Source of the DNA: Tistrella mobilis
Lineage (GTDB): Bacteria; Pseudomonadota; Alphaproteobacteria; Tistrellales; Tistrellaceae
DNA: 64,000 nt
NCBI RefSeq assembly: GCF_041468085.1
Contig: NZ_CP121017.1
Span: forward strand, 1,157,501 to 1,221,500
Direction of reading: 5' to 3'
The position numbers were made by a program, and so were the translations under genes. Under the pieces are notes generated by a model. That model did not search any database and had not been told where the DNA came from. It saw only the letters and a program-made list of their open reading frames with translations. This document shows positions 46,395 through 56,778 of this stretch, in pieces. How positions within the stretch are numbered: position 1 is the stretch's first letter; each line of letters starts with the position of its first letter.

Positions 46395-47614
46395 GCGCTC
46401 TGCGTCCCGTTCAGACCCGCGGCCGCATCGTCGTCACCACCGGCGGCACCGGCGGCCATGTCTTCCCGGCCCGGGCGCTTGCGGCCGAGTTGATCCGGCG
46501 CGGCTGGACGGTCGATTTCGCGACCGATGCCCGCGGCGTCGCCCATGTCCGCATGCCCGAGGGTGTCGATGTCCACGCGCTGCCCGCGGGCGGCGTCTCG
46601 GGCATGGGGATCGGCCGTCGGATCAAGGGGGCCGTGGACCTGCTGCGCGGCGTGGGCCGGGCCCGCGGCCTGATGCGGCGTCTGGCGCCTGCGGCCGTGG
46701 TCGGCTTCGGTTCTTACGCCGCGCTTCCGGCGACGCTCGCGGCCCTGCTCGCCGGCCTGCCGGTGGGCCTGCATGAACAGAATGCGGTGCTGGGCCGCGC
46801 CAATCGTCTGCTCGGCCGCAAGGCCCGCCTGCTGGCATTGTCGGTCGCCGACACCAGGTCGGTTCCCGATGCGGCGCGCGGTCGGGTGCGGGTGACCGGC
46901 AATCCCGTCCGGGCCGAGGTGGCGGCGGTGGCCGACATGCCCTATGCCGCCCCCGCGGCGGGGGCGGATTTCGTGCTGTTCTCGACCGGCGGCAGCCAGG
47001 GCGCGCGCTTCCTGGGCACCACCCTGCCCAAGGCCGCGGCCCTGCTGCCGGCGGCGCTGAAGGCCCGCACCCGGCTGGTGATCCAGGTCCGGCCCGAGGA
47101 CATGGCCGGGGCCCAGGCGGCACTGGCCGGTCAGGGCTTCGCCGCGGTCGAACTGGCGCCCTTCTTCGCCGACATGCCCGAGCGCCTGGCGGCGGCGCAT
47201 CTGGTGGTCGCACGCTCCGGCGCCTCTACCGTCGCCGAACTTGCCGCTGCCGGCCGGCCGTCGCTGCTGGTTCCGCTGCCGGGGGCGATCGACGACCATC
47301 AGACCGCCAATGCCCGCGCGCTGGTTGATGCCGGCGCCGCCATCGCCATGGCCCAGCCGACGGCCACGCCCGAGGCTCTGGCCCGGGCGATCGCCGATCT
47401 GGCGGAAGATCCCGCCCGGCTGGCACGCATGGCAGAGGCAGCGCGGAGCGTCGGTCGGGCCGATGCCGCATCCCGGCTTGCCGATCTGGTCGAGGCGCTG
47501 GCCGAAGGCCGGGCGCTGCCGGCCGACACCGAGGGTGGCCTTCGCACCACCACGACCAACCAGACCCCGACGGGCGGCCTGTCGCCGTTCGGCGGGCGCG
47601 AGGAGACCGCATGA
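46391..47614 (+). CDS. murG: lipid II synthase MurG (GlcNAc transferase)
   Basis: 407 residues. GT-B fold with [42 protein letters not shown], and [36 protein letters not shown] (in segments). Adds GlcNAc to lipid I at the inner face of the membrane. The last 35-40 residues (Thr/Gly-rich, including [11 protein letters not shown]) go beyond the family end and look unstructured. Confidence 0.95.
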   Translation: MSALRPVQTRGRIVVTTGGTGGHVFPARALAAELIRRGWTVDFATDARGVAHVRMPEGVDVHALPAGGVSGMGIGRRIKGAVDLLRGVGRARGLMRRLAPAAVVGFGSYAALPATLAALLAGLPVGLHEQNAVLGRANRLLGRKARLLALSVADTRSVPDAARGRVRVTGNPVRAEVAAVADMPYAAPAAGADFVLFSTGGSQGARFLGTTLPKAAALLPAALKARTRLVIQVRPEDMAGAQAALAGQGFAAVELAPFFADMPERLAAAHLVVARSGASTVAELAAAGRPSLLVPLPGAIDDHQTANARALVDAGAAIAMAQPTATPEALARAIADLAEDPARLARMAEAARSVGRADAASRLADLVEALAEGRALPADTEGGLRTTTTNQTPTGGLSPFGGREETA

Positions 47615-49035
47615 GGCGCATTCCGCTCACCATCGGCACGCTGCATTTCGTCGGCATCGGCGGCATCGGCATGTCGGGCATCGCCGAGATCCTTCAGGGC
47701 CTCGGCTACGACGTGCAGGGCAGCGACATCGCGGAAAACGCGAATGTCCGCCGGCTGCGCGCGAAGGGCGTGCGCGTCGCCATCGGCCATGTGGCGGATA
47801 ACATCGCCAACGCTGCGGTGGTGGTCGTCTCTTCGGCGATCCGTCAGGACAATCCGGAACTGGTCGAGGCGCGGCGGCGCTTCCTGCCGGTGGTGCGCCG
47901 GGCCGAGATGCTGGCCGAACTGATGCGGCTCAGATCCGCGGTCGCGGTGGGCGGCACCCATGGCAAGACCACCACCACCTCTCTGGTGGCGGCGGTGCTG
48001 GATGCCGGCGATATCGACCCCACCGTCATCAATGGCGGCATCATCAATGCCTATGGCACCAATGCCCGCCCGGGTGAGGGCGAGTGGATGGTGGTGGAGG
48101 CCGACGAGAGCGACGGCAGCTTCCTGAAGCTGCCGGCGACCATCGCCATCGTCACCAATATCGACCCCGAGCATCTGGACCATTACCGCAGCTTCGCCGC
48201 GGTGCGGGAAGCCTTCCGGACCTTCGTCGAGAACATTCCCTTCTATGGCCTGGCGGTGCTGTGCAGCGACCATGCCGAGGTTCAGGCCCTGATCGGTCAG
48301 GTGCAGGACCGCCGGATCGTGACCTATGGCTTCAACCCCCAGGCCGATATCCGCGCGGTCGATGTGCGCCATGATGTCGACGGCGCCCGCTTCACCGCGG
48401 TGATCCGCGACCGGCGCGCGGGATCGGAGCGGCGGATCACCGATCTGCATCTGGCCATGCACGGGCCGCACAATGTCCAGAACGCGCTGTCGGCGATCGC
48501 CGTCGCCGACGAGCTGGGCATTCCCGACGACGCGGTGCGCAAGGCGCTGGCCGGTTTCGCAGGCGTGAAGCGGCGCTTCACCGTGACCGGAGAGGCGAAC
48601 GGGGTTCGGGTGATCGACGATTACGGCCATCACCCGGTCGAGATTGCGGCGGTGCTGCGCGCGGCCCGTGGTGTTGCCCAGGATCACAGGGTGGTGGCGG
48701 TCGTGCAGCCGCACCGCTACAGCCGGCTGATGAGCCTGTTCGAGGAATTCTGCACCTGCTTCAACGACGCCGACACCGTGGTCGTGGCCGATGTCTATGC
48801 GGCGGGCGAGACCCCGATCGAGGGCATCGATCGTGATGCGCTGGTCGAAGGGTTGCGGGCCCGTGGCCATCGTCATGTCGTGGCGCTGGACGGCCCCGAG
48901 ACGCTGGCCGCCGTGGTGAAGCCGCTGGTGTCGCATGGCGACATGATCGTGTGCCTGGGCGCCGGCAACATCACGGCCTGGGCCGAGAAGCTGCCGCGCG
49001 AGCTGGCCGCACTTGAAGAGGAGGACGGCGCGTGA
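47611..49035 (+). CDS. murC: UDP-MurNAc:L-alanine ligase
   Basis: 474 residues. [17 protein letters not shown] at the N-terminus, ATP site [34 protein letters not shown] and [14 protein letters not shown]. First amino-acid addition in peptidoglycan precursor synthesis. It overlaps murG by four bases, and its TGA shares bases with the murB start. Confidence 0.97.
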   Translation: MRRIPLTIGTLHFVGIGGIGMSGIAEILQGLGYDVQGSDIAENANVRRLRAKGVRVAIGHVADNIANAAVVVVSSAIRQDNPELVEARRRFLPVVRRAEMLAELMRLRSAVAVGGTHGKTTTTSLVAAVLDAGDIDPTVINGGIINAYGTNARPGEGEWMVVEADESDGSFLKLPATIAIVTNIDPEHLDHYRSFAAVREAFRTFVENIPFYGLAVLCSDHAEVQALIGQVQDRRIVTYGFNPQADIRAVDVRHDVDGARFTAVIRDRRAGSERRITDLHLAMHGPHNVQNALSAIAVADELGIPDDAVRKALAGFAGVKRRFTVTGEANGVRVIDDYGHHPVEIAAVLRAARGVAQDHRVVAVVQPHRYSRLMSLFEEFCTCFNDADTVVVADVYAAGETPIEGIDRDALVEGLRARGHRHVVALDGPETLAAVVKPLVSHGDMIVCLGAGNITAWAEKLPRELAALEEEDGA

Positions 49036-50045
49036 TGGCCGATGCCGCCCTGACGCACACCATCCGGCATGCCGCCGCCGACGGAGAGGGCGGTGCCGCC
49101 GCCCTGCCTCTGGCCGGCCGCCTGCCGGCGGTGCGCGGGCGGATCAGCCATGGCGCGATGCTGGACCGGGTGACCTGGTTCCGGGTCGGCGGCCCGGCCG
49201 AGGCGCTGTTCAAGCCGGCCGGGGTGCAGGATCTGGCCGATTTCATGGCCGCATTGCCCGCGGATGTGCCGGTGACGGTGATCGGCGTCGGCTCCAACCT
49301 GCTGGTGCGCGATGGTGGCGTGGCCGGTGTGGTGGTCCGGCTGGGACGCGGTTTCGTCGATATGGAGGTGGACGGCACCGATGTGATCGCCGGCGCCGGC
49401 GCGCTGGACGTGAACGTGGCCGAGCTGGCGCAGCGGGCGGGTCTCGCCGGTCTTGAATTCCTGTCGGGCATTCCGGGCACCATCGGTGGCGCGCTGCGGA
49501 TGAATGCCGGTGCCTATGGTGCCGAGATCGCCGATGTCCTGGTCTCTGCCACCGCGGTCGACCGGGCCGGGCGCATCCACGAGGTGCCGGCCGGGGCGCT
49601 GGGGCTCAGCTATCGCCACTCGGCCGCACCGGCCGACTGGATCTTCACCGCTGCCCGTCTGCGCGGCCGGCCGGGTGATCCGGCCCGGATCCGGGCGCGG
49701 ATGGACGAGATCAGGGCAAAGCGCGAGGAAAGCCAGCCGGTCCGGTCCCGCACCGGCGGCAGCACCTTCCGCAACCCCGAAGGCGCCAGGGCCTGGGAAC
49801 TGATCGACCGGGCCGGCTGCCGGGGATTGCAGATCGGTGCCGCTCAGGTGTCGGAGCGGCACTGCAATTTCCTCATCAACACCGGCGGGGCCACGGCGGC
49901 CGAGATCGAGGCGTTGGGCGAGGAGGTGCGTGCACGGGTGCGGGCCACTTCGGGCATCGAACTGACCTGGGAAATCCGTCGCATCGGCCGCCCGGCCGGC
50001 GCGGTGCCCGGCGCAATCACGGACGAAAGCAGGAGCGAGGCATGA
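49035..50045 (+). CDS. murB: UDP-N-acetylenolpyruvoylglucosamine reductase
   Basis: 336 residues. FAD-binding region with [58 protein letters not shown] and [10 protein letters not shown]...AWELID, the type I MurB pattern. Reduces enolpyruvyl-UDP-GlcNAc to UDP-MurNAc. I take ATG 49035, whose A is the last base of the murC TGA; a GTG at 49032 would add one residue. N-terminal 35 residues are an Ala-rich extension. Confidence 0.95.
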   Translation: MADAALTHTIRHAAADGEGGAAALPLAGRLPAVRGRISHGAMLDRVTWFRVGGPAEALFKPAGVQDLADFMAALPADVPVTVIGVGSNLLVRDGGVAGVVVRLGRGFVDMEVDGTDVIAGAGALDVNVAELAQRAGLAGLEFLSGIPGTIGGALRMNAGAYGAEIADVLVSATAVDRAGRIHEVPAGALGLSYRHSAAPADWIFTAARLRGRPGDPARIRARMDEIRAKREESQPVRSRTGGSTFRNPEGARAWELIDRAGCRGLQIGAAQVSERHCNFLINTGGATAAEIEALGEEVRARVRATSGIELTWEIRRIGRPAGAVPGAITDESRSEA

Positions 50046-50956
50046 CCACGCAGCATGTGGCGGTACTGATGGGCGGCATGTCGGCGGAACGCGAGGTTTC
50101 GCTGACCAGCGGCCGCGCCTGTGCCGAGGCGCTGCGCGGCGAGGGCTATCGGGTGACCGAGATCGATGCCGGTGCCGATCTGGGGGCCAGGCTGGCCGAG
50201 ATCCGCCCGGATGTCGTGTTCAACGCCCTGCATGGCCGTTTCGGCGAGGATGGCTGCGTGCAGGGGGTGATGAACCTGATGCGGCTGCCCTATACCCATT
50301 CCGGCCTGCTCGCCTCTGCCATCGCCATGGACAAGCCGGTTGCCAAGCGGCTCTACGCCGCCGCCGGCCTGCCGGTGGCCGAAGACCGGGTGATGCATAT
50401 CGACGAGATCGGCCGCGAACACCCGATGCCCGTTCCCTATGTGCTGAAGCCCGCCCAGGAGGGATCGAGTGTCGGCGTGCGCATCGTGCGCGACGAGAGT
50501 GAGACCCCGCTCGGCAACCGCAGCTGGACCCACGGGCCCGTGGTCCTGGTGGAACGCTACATTCCCGGCCGCGAGCTGACCGTCGGCGTGATGGACGGCA
50601 AGGCGCTGGGGCTGACCGAGATCCGGCCGGTTCAGAACTTCTACGACTACGAGGCCAAGTACACCGATGGCCGCGCGGTGCATCTGGTTCCGGCCCCGGT
50701 GCCGGAAGAACTGGCCGCGCGGGCGAAGGAGATCGCCGAGACGGCCCATCGGGCGCTCGGCTGCCGCGGTGTCAGCCGCGCCGATCTTCGCTGGGACGAT
50801 ACGAAGCCCGGCACCGAGGGGCTGATCCTGCTGGAAGTGAACACCCAGCCGGGCATGACGCCGCTCTCGCTGGTCCCCGAACAGGCCGCCGCCGCGGGGA
50901 TCGCGTTCGGACCTTTGGTCAGATGGATGGTGGAGCACGCCGCATGCGACGCCTGA
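50042..50956 (+). CDS. ddl: D-alanine:D-alanine ligase
   Basis: 304 residues, ATP-grasp enzyme: [17 protein letters not shown] at the N-terminus, [41 protein letters not shown] and [16 protein letters not shown]. Makes D-Ala-D-Ala for MurF. Its 3' end overlaps the ftsQ start by 13 bases; the 5' end overlaps murB by four. Confidence 0.96.
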   Translation: MTTQHVAVLMGGMSAEREVSLTSGRACAEALRGEGYRVTEIDAGADLGARLAEIRPDVVFNALHGRFGEDGCVQGVMNLMRLPYTHSGLLASAIAMDKPVAKRLYAAAGLPVAEDRVMHIDEIGREHPMPVPYVLKPAQEGSSVGVRIVRDESETPLGNRSWTHGPVVLVERYIPGRELTVGVMDGKALGLTEIRPVQNFYDYEAKYTDGRAVHLVPAPVPEELAARAKEIAETAHRALGCRGVSRADLRWDDTKPGTEGLILLEVNTQPGMTPLSLVPEQAAAAGIAFGPLVRWMVEHAACDA

Positions 50957-51888
50957 GCACCGAAGACATCCGCGTCAAGCGGGTCACCACCCATGGCTTC
51001 GAAGGCGCGGAGGAAGCAGCCGCCCTGGCGGAAGCCTTGCGTCGTCGCCGGCGTCGGCCGAAATGGCTGCGGCCCGCGGCCATCTGGGGGCGCAGGCTGG
51101 GGGTACTGGCGCTGGTCGGCGGCGCCGGCTGGTGGCTGTGGTCGTCCGGCACCGCGGAGACGGCGGCGGATGGTGTTCATGATTTTGCGGTGGTCCAGGC
51201 CGGCCATCTCGGGCTGGCGGTGAAGGAAATCTACCTGGAAGGCCGGTACGAAACGAAGCCCGGACAGGTACTTGGGGCAATGGCTGTTGACCAGGGCACG
51301 CCGATGCTGGCGCTGGATCTCGATCAGATGCGCCTCAGGCTGGAACAGCTGCCCTGGGTGGAGCGCGCCTCGATCGAACGGCGCTGGCCGGACACGCTTT
51401 ATGTCCGCATCCGCGAACGTCAGGCGGCGGCCCTCTGGCAGGTCGGCGAGGGGCATATCCTGGTCGACCGCAAGGGCGCGCTGATCGAAGGCGTGGATGT
51501 CGGCCGCTTCGCCCATCTGCCGGTGGTGGTGGGCGACGACGCCCCGCAGCTGGTGGCGCAGCTGCTGGATCTGGTCGAGACCGCCCCCGATCTGGCTGAT
51601 CGTTTCGTGGCCGGGGTGCGGGTCGGTGGCCGGCGCTGGGATGTGCATCTGAAGGACGGCGTGGTGGTGCGCCTGCCGGCCAGGGATGCAGTGGAGGCCT
51701 GGAAGCGCCTCGCCGAGGTGGAGCGCGATCACGGCATCCTCGAAAAGGCGATCACCTCGGTCGACCTCAGGATCGCCGGCCAGTTCGCGGTCAGGCTGAC
51801 GGATGCGGCAGCCCTGACCGAGCGGATGAAGCCGGTGGTCAAGCGCCCGCCGGGGGTGGCTGCGACCGGCCCCGGTCTCGACGCCTGA
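50944..51888 (+). CDS. ftsQ: cell division protein FtsQ
   Basis: 314 residues. Basic cytoplasmic tail, single span (about 55-72, LGVLALVGGAGWWLW), POTRA domain (about 82-155: VKEIYLEGRYETKPGQVL, LPWVERASIERRWPDTLYVRIRERQAAALWQ, in segments) and the FtsQ beta domain. Anchors FtsL/FtsB at the divisome. Start ATG 50944 lies inside the end of ddl. Confidence 0.93.
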   Translation: MRRLSTEDIRVKRVTTHGFEGAEEAAALAEALRRRRRRPKWLRPAAIWGRRLGVLALVGGAGWWLWSSGTAETAADGVHDFAVVQAGHLGLAVKEIYLEGRYETKPGQVLGAMAVDQGTPMLALDLDQMRLRLEQLPWVERASIERRWPDTLYVRIRERQAAALWQVGEGHILVDRKGALIEGVDVGRFAHLPVVVGDDAPQLVAQLLDLVETAPDLADRFVAGVRVGGRRWDVHLKDGVVVRLPARDAVEAWKRLAEVERDHGILEKAITSVDLRIAGQFAVRLTDAAALTERMKPVVKRPPGVAATGPGLDA

Positions 51889-51974
51889 CGATCTGACGAC
51901 GAAGAAGACGACGGACTCCGAACGGCCCCAAGGGCCACTCAGTGTGTATCGCACAAGCGGGAAGGTGGGAAAAC

Positions 51975-53210
51975 ATGGCGAAGGGGCGCGGCGGCCTGAT
52001 TGCGGCACTCGACATCGGCACCACCAAAGTGGTGTGCTTCATCGCCGAAGGTGACGGCCATGGCCGCTGGCGCGTCCGCGGCATCGGCCATCAGGCGGCG
52101 CGCGGCCTGCGCGCCGGGCTGATCGTCGACATGGTACAGGCCGAGGCCTCGATTCTGGCGGCGGTCCATGCGGCCGAGCAGATGTCGGGGGAGACCATCG
52201 AACGGGTGGTCGTGGCACTGCCGTCGACGGTGATGTCGAGCCATCTGATCGATCTGGAGGTCGAAATCGCCGGCCATGCCGTGGCCGATGCCGATATCCG
52301 CCGGATCTATGCCGAGGGCCGTCGCATGTTTCTGGGCGACGACCGGGCCGTGATGCATGCCCTGCCGGTCGATCATTCGATCGACGATGCCGGCGGCATC
52401 CGCGATCCGCGCGGCATGTATGGCGAGCGGTTGGGCGTCAGCATGCATGTGGTGACCGCTCAGTCGAGCCCGTGGCGCAATCTGGAGCTGTGCATCGCCC
52501 GTTGCCATCTGGAGATCGAGGCGGTCGTCGCCTCGCCCTTCGCCGCCGGCCTCGCCTGCCTGGTGGAGGACGAGCGCAACATGGGCACCACCGTGGTCGA
52601 CATGGGCGGGGGCACCACCACCATGGCCGTGTTCTTCAACGGCAGCCTGATCCATGTCGACGGTTTCGGCGTCGGCGGCCTGCATGTCACCCGCGACATC
52701 GCCCAGGTGCTGGAGACGCCGCTGGTCCATGCCGAGCGGATGAAGACGCTGTACGGATCGGCGATCGCAACCCCGTCGGATGCCCGTGAACTGATCGAAC
52801 TGCCCCGGGTGGGGGAGCCCGATGGCGTCCAGAACGTTCCGCGTTCGCTTCTGGTCAACATCGTCCGCCCCCGGGTCGAGGAGACCCTGGAGCTGATCCG
52901 CGAGCGCCTTGAGAAGAGCGGCCTTGCCGAGGTCGGCGCCAAGCGCGTGGTGCTGACCGGCGGGGCGTCGCAGCTGCAGGGCCTGCGCGAACTCGCGGGC
53001 CGGGTTCTGGGCCGCCAGGTCCGGCTCGGCCGGCCGATCGCGGCCTCGGGAGAACTGGAACAGTCCGGCGGCGCCGGCTTCTCGGTCGTCACCGGACTGA
53101 TCGCCCATGCCGTGGCGGATTGGGGCGAGGTGGGCGAGCGCGATGCCGGACCGGATGCCGGCCGCGGCACCTTCGGCCGGCTGGGCCGCTGGCTGAAATC
53201 GAATTTCTGA
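51975..53210 (+). CDS. ftsA: cell division protein FtsA
   Basis: 411 residues, actin-like ATPase: LIAALDIGTTKVVCFIAE (phosphate 1), a 1C domain with VVVALPSTVMSSHL, VVDMGGGTTTMAVF (phosphate 2), and VVLTGGASQLQGL. The C-terminus ends GRLGRWLKSNF, the amphipathic membrane-targeting helix. It tethers FtsZ to the membrane. Start ATG 51975 has GAAGGTGGGA upstream; an 86-bp gap separates it from ftsQ, the first real gap since murD. Confidence 0.96.
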   Translation: MAKGRGGLIAALDIGTTKVVCFIAEGDGHGRWRVRGIGHQAARGLRAGLIVDMVQAEASILAAVHAAEQMSGETIERVVVALPSTVMSSHLIDLEVEIAGHAVADADIRRIYAEGRRMFLGDDRAVMHALPVDHSIDDAGGIRDPRGMYGERLGVSMHVVTAQSSPWRNLELCIARCHLEIEAVVASPFAAGLACLVEDERNMGTTVVDMGGGTTTMAVFFNGSLIHVDGFGVGGLHVTRDIAQVLETPLVHAERMKTLYGSAIATPSDARELIELPRVGEPDGVQNVPRSLLVNIVRPRVEETLELIRERLEKSGLAEVGAKRVVLTGGASQLQGLRELAGRVLGRQVRLGRPIAASGELEQSGGAGFSVVTGLIAHAVADWGEVGERDAGPDAGRGTFGRLGRWLKSNF

Positions 53211-53290
53211 AACCCTGAAGTTTCCCGTCCCCGTGTCGGCGATCGCGGCGGGGGCGGATCCAAGTCCGAGCGACCAGGAGGCAACACGTC

Positions 53291-54856
53291 ATGTCCCTCA
53301 ATCTCAGTATCCCCGACAGCATGCAGCTGACCCCGCGGATCACCGTGGTCGGTGTGGGCGGCGCCGGCGGCAACGCCGTCAACAACATGATCAACGCGCA
53401 GCTGGAAGGCGTGGAGTTCATCGTCTGCAACACCGATGCGCAGGCGCTGAACCAGAGCCAGGCCGAACGCCGCATCCAGCTGGGCCAGATGATCACCCAT
53501 GGCCTGGGTGCGGGTGCGCGCCCCGAGGTCGGCCGCGCCGCCGCCCAGGAGACCATGGAAGAGATCTCCGAATATCTGGACGGCAGCCATATGGTGTTCG
53601 TCACCGCCGGCATGGGCGGCGGCACCGGCACCGGCGCGGCGCCGGTCATCGCCCAGATCGCGCGCGAGAAGGGCATTCTGACCGTCGGCGTGGTCACCAA
53701 GCCCTTCCACTTCGAAGGCACCCGCCGCATGCGGCTGGCGGATTCGGGCATCGACGAGCTGCAGAAATATGTCGACACCCTGATCGTGATCCCGAACCAG
53801 AACCTGTTCCGGGTCGCCAACGAGCGCACGACCTTCGCCGATGCCTTCAAGATGGCCGACGACGTGCTCTATGCCGGCGTGCGCGGCGTGACCGACCTGA
53901 TGGTCATGCCCGGCCTGATCAACCTGGACTTCGCCGACATCCGCACCGTGATGAGCGAGATGGGCAAGGCGATGATGGGCACCGGCGAGGCCGGCGGCGA
54001 CAACCGCGCGATCGAGGCCGCCGAAGCCGCGATCTCGAACCCGCTGCTCGACGACGTGTCGATGAAGGGCGCGCGCGGCGTGCTGATCAACATCACCGGC
54101 GGCGGCGACATGACCCTGTACGAGGTCGACGAGGCCGCCAACCGCATCCGCGAGGAAGTCGATCCCGAGGCGCATATCATCTTCGGCTCGACCTTCGATC
54201 CCAGCCTGGAAGGCACGATCCGCGTGTCGGTGGTGGCCACCGGCATCGATGCCGAAGAGGTCGCCCGTCAGCGCGCCCGTCGCGAGCAGGAGGCGGAAGC
54301 CGCCGCCCGCGGTCAGTCGCAGGCCCGCCACGAGGCCCAGCAGGCGGCGGCCATGCAGCAGGCGCCGCAGATGGCGGCTGCCGGCGGCACCCGTCGCACC
54401 GTGGTGGAAAGCCCGGCGCCGGCCGTCACCACCGCCCGCAGCGAAGGGGGCCGCCCGTCCCAGCCGCAGATGCCGCGCGGCGAGGTCGAGGATGGCAGCT
54501 TCATCGCCCCCGAGCCGGTGCGTGCACCGGAGCGCCAGCCGACCCGTATCGAGATGGCGGACGAACCGCTGGCACTGGAGCCGGCGCCGCGTGCGGTGGA
54601 GCAGCAGCCCGCGCGTGCGGTGGTCGATGATCGCCCGGCAACCGAGGCCGCACCGCGCAAGTTCTCGTTCCTGCAGCGGATGACCGGCGCCCATCGCCGC
54701 GAGAGCGAGGCGACTGCGCGTCCGGCGCCGGAAGAGCCGCGCCGTGCGCCCCGCCTCGACCATGTCGACGGTGGCGCACCCGTGCGCCAGCAGCCGGCCG
54801 ACGAGGAGAATGATCTGCTGGAGATCCCGGCCTTCCTGCGCCGCCAGGCGAACTGA
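53291..54856 (+). CDS. ftsZ: cell division GTPase FtsZ
   Basis: 521 residues. GTPase core (about 1-330) with [13 protein letters not shown], the tubulin signature GGGTGTG at 109-115, and the T7 loop NLDFADI. A long Ala/Gln/Pro-rich disordered linker of about 175 residues follows (common in alphaproteobacteria), and a C-terminal peptide [14 protein letters not shown] that binds FtsA and other partners. Polymerises into the Z ring. Preceded by AGGAGG and followed by a strong terminator. Confidence 0.98.
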   Translation: MSLNLSIPDSMQLTPRITVVGVGGAGGNAVNNMINAQLEGVEFIVCNTDAQALNQSQAERRIQLGQMITHGLGAGARPEVGRAAAQETMEEISEYLDGSHMVFVTAGMGGGTGTGAAPVIAQIAREKGILTVGVVTKPFHFEGTRRMRLADSGIDELQKYVDTLIVIPNQNLFRVANERTTFADAFKMADDVLYAGVRGVTDLMVMPGLINLDFADIRTVMSEMGKAMMGTGEAGGDNRAIEAAEAAISNPLLDDVSMKGARGVLINITGGGDMTLYEVDEAANRIREEVDPEAHIIFGSTFDPSLEGTIRVSVVATGIDAEEVARQRARREQEAEAAARGQSQARHEAQQAAAMQQAPQMAAAGGTRRTVVESPAPAVTTARSEGGRPSQPQMPRGEVEDGSFIAPEPVRAPERQPTRIEMADEPLALEPAPRAVEQQPARAVVDDRPATEAAPRKFSFLQRMTGAHRRESEATARPAPEEPRRAPRLDHVDGGAPVRQQPADEENDLLEIPAFLRRQAN

Positions 54857-55050
54857 CGGCTGCGGCGACGCCGCAGATCGACGACGACCCCACGGGGGAC
54901 CCCGGGGCTGCACGCGCTCCGTCGCGCGTGCAGCCGGTCCCTCCGACATGAACGCACCGCCTCCGGCCCCACCGCGGCAGCCTCCGCCGGTGGGGAGGGT
55001 GGTTGCGAACGCTCTTGCGCGTCCGGTCGCTCGGCATCGCGCAGGCGGGC

Positions 55051-55086
55051 GCCGGCTCGTGCCCCAGCGGCACGGGCCGGCGTTTT
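55051..55086 (+). terminator. strong intrinsic terminator after ftsZ
   Basis: 13-bp stem with one T-G wobble: GCCGGCTCGTGCC (55051-55063), loop CCAGC, GGCACGGGCCGGC (55069-55081), followed by GTTTT. Marks the end of the dcw operon. Confidence 0.8.
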
Positions 55087-55111
55087 CATGCAGGGCCGGC
55101 GTTTTCATGCA
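55074..55111. repeat. 19-bp perfect tandem duplication
   Basis: The 19-base unit GGGCCGGCGTTTTCATGCA occurs twice head to tail and includes the 3' arm and T-run of the ftsZ terminator, so the terminator tail is duplicated. Confidence 0.9.
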
Positions 55112-55117
55112 GCGGTG

Positions 55118-55136
55118 TTGTTACAATCGGTAACAA
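55118..55136. promoter_or_regulatory. inverted repeat upstream of lpxC
   Basis: TTGTTAC (55118-55124), spacer AATCG, GTAACAA (55130-55136): perfect 7-bp arms, 89 bp before the lpxC start. Candidate operator; the protein that binds it is unknown. Confidence 0.45.
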
Positions 55137-55225
55137 AGAGTGATTTGAGCCTGTACGTCGGGCTTGCTACCTGTTCACTGACGGATCGCACCCGATCCGG
55201 ACGTGGCCGCAACGGAGCATGACCC

Positions 55226-56191
55226 GTGTACCTCAATGACATCCGCGACAGCGCCGATTTCCTCCGCACCGCCGCGCCGCAGGGCGTGGTGCGCCAGCGG
55301 ACGCTGGCTGTGCCGATGCGGTGCAGCGGCGTCGGTCTTCATAGCGGTACGCCGGTGGAGATGGTGCTGCGCCCGGCCGCTGCCGATACCGGCATCATCT
55401 TTCGCCGCACCGATATGGACGGCGCGATGGTGCCTGCCCGCCACGACATGATCGTGAACACCCGGCTGTGCAGCATGCTGGGCGTGCCCGCCAGCGGCGA
55501 CCGGCCGGCCGTAACGGTGTCCACCGTGGAACACCTGATGGCGGCACTGGCCGCCATGGGCATCGACAATCTGATCATCGACATCGACGGGCCTGAAGTG
55601 CCGGTGATGGACGGCAGTTCGCGCCCCTTCATCCAGGTGATCGAGCGGGCCGGCATGATCGAGCAGCCCGTGGCACGGCGTTTCATCGAGGTGTTGAAGC
55701 CGGTGGAACTGGTGCAGGGCAACTCGGTGGTGCGCCTGCTGCCCGCAGACCGCTGGACCCTGGACGTCACCATCGATTTCGCCAACCCGGTGATCGGACG
55801 CGAGCGGATCGTGATCGACCTGACCGCCCGGGGCTTCTCGTCGGAGCTGGCGGCGGCCCGCACCTTCGGCTTCGCCCACGAGGTGGAGCAGATGCGCGCA
55901 GCCGGCCTCGGCCGCGGCGGCTCGCTCGACAATGCAGTGGTGGTCGACGGCGACCGGGTGTTGAACCCCGAGGGCCTGCGCTATGCCGACGAATTCGTGC
56001 GTCACAAGGCGCTGGATGCCGTCGGTGACCTCTACCTTGCCGGTGCGCCCCTGCTGGCGCGTTTCGAGGGGCTGGCGCCCGGCCATGGCGTGAACAACGC
56101 CCTGCTGCACGCTCTCTTCGCCGACCCGACCGCCTGGCGCTATACCAGCTGCCGCGAAGTCGATACCGCCCGGGCGGTCGAGGCCGCCTGA
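55226..56191 (+). CDS. lpxC: UDP-3-O-acyl-N-acetylglucosamine deacetylase
   Basis: 321 residues. Zinc-dependent deacetylase, the committed step of lipid A synthesis. Landmarks: CSGVGLHSG, zinc ligand H103 in VEHLMAAL, IDGPEVPVMDGSS, and HKALDAVGDL and GHGVNNALL supplying the other ligands and catalytic histidine. Start is a GTG at 55226 after GGAGC; no in-frame ATG precedes the conserved region. It follows ftsZ as in many proteobacteria but has its own leader behind the ftsZ terminator. Confidence 0.96.
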   Translation: MYLNDIRDSADFLRTAAPQGVVRQRTLAVPMRCSGVGLHSGTPVEMVLRPAAADTGIIFRRTDMDGAMVPARHDMIVNTRLCSMLGVPASGDRPAVTVSTVEHLMAALAAMGIDNLIIDIDGPEVPVMDGSSRPFIQVIERAGMIEQPVARRFIEVLKPVELVQGNSVVRLLPADRWTLDVTIDFANPVIGRERIVIDLTARGFSSELAAARTFGFAHEVEQMRAAGLGRGGSLDNAVVVDGDRVLNPEGLRYADEFVRHKALDAVGDLYLAGAPLLARFEGLAPGHGVNNALLHALFADPTAWRYTSCREVDTARAVEAA

Positions 56192-56224
56192 GACCGCCTC
56201 TCCGACACCAGCCGTAACAAGCCA

Positions 56225-56257
56225 AAGGCCCGCATCGTGTTTCGCGATGCGGGCCTT
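56225..56257. terminator. bidirectional terminator between lpxC and the XRE gene
   Basis: Perfect 13-bp stem AAGGCCCGCATCG (56225-56237) and CGATGCGGGCCTT (56245-56257), loop of seven. It sits between convergent genes; the arms carry A and T at the ends, so it can serve both strands. Confidence 0.75.
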
Positions 56258-56295
56258 CAGCGTTGGATCAGGTGTATGCGGCCAACGGCCGGCGC

Positions 56296-56778
56296 TCAAT
56301 GCTGCCGGTCGTCGTCCAGAAGATCGGTCATGTCCAGGTCGTCGGTGTGTTCGCCCCGCTGTCCGTTTCCCTCGGCCAAAGCCTTGATCAGGCGGATGAT
56401 CGCCGTCCTCAGGGTCTGATCGGTAATGTCGGTGAAGTACCGGACGAGTTCAATGGTCGAGCGGTTCTTGCCGCCATGTTCCTTGGGCGCGTCCGGATCG
56501 ATGCTGTCTGCCATCTCTTCCAGACCGTCGAAGAAGAAGGCGACCGGTACACCGAGTTTGGTCGAGATTTCGTACAGGCGGCCCGCACTCACACGATTGA
56601 GCCCGGTTTCGTATTTCTGTACCTGCTGGTACGAAATATCGAGAGCCGCCGCCAGGTGTTCCTGGGTCATGCCAAGCAGCGTCCGCCTCAGACGGATCCG
56701 CTCCCCGACGAAATTATCGACACGTCTAGCCAGTTCCCCCATAGCGCAGGCGTCTCTATGCATGTTTTTGTTGCTCAT
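56296..56778 (-). CDS. XRE-family transcriptional regulator
   Basis: 160 residues. Helix-turn-helix at about 25-80: IRLRRTLLGMTQEHLAAALD and SYQQVQKYETGLNRVSAGRLYEIS, then VPVAFFFDGLEEM, as in alphaproteobacterial cell-cycle or symbiosis-associated XRE regulators. The C-terminal half is acidic without a recognisable domain. It is convergent with lpxC and separates it from bamD; its upstream region is AT-rich. An internal ATG at 56742 (MGELARRV) may be the real start. Target unknown. Confidence 0.85.
   Translation of the reverse strand: MSNKNMHRDACAMGELARRVDNFVGERIRLRRTLLGMTQEHLAAALDISYQQVQKYETGLNRVSAGRLYEISTKLGVPVAFFFDGLEEMADSIDPDAPKEHGGKNRSTIELVRYFTDITDQTLRTAIIRLIKALAEGNGQRGEHTDDLDMTDLLDDDRQH

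Larger units (their letters stand above)
54857..55225. other. ftsZ-lpxC intergenic region
   Basis: 369 bases with no credible gene. It contains the ftsZ terminator (55051-55086), a perfect 19-bp tandem duplication (55074-55092 and 55093-55111), a 7-bp inverted repeat (55118-55136), and presumably the lpxC promoter between about 55137 and 55200. The lpxC ribosome site GGAG is at about 55214. Confidence 0.6.

Noticed and set aside
52460-55108. Very long open frame on the minus strand across ftsA-ftsZ (882 codons)
   Set aside because: It lies opposite well-recognised genes and has the His/Arg/Ala-rich composition of a GC-driven shadow frame, with no domain or ribosome site. Similar long antisense frames opposite uup, murE, ligA and the 5-oxoprolinase gene were left out for the same reason.
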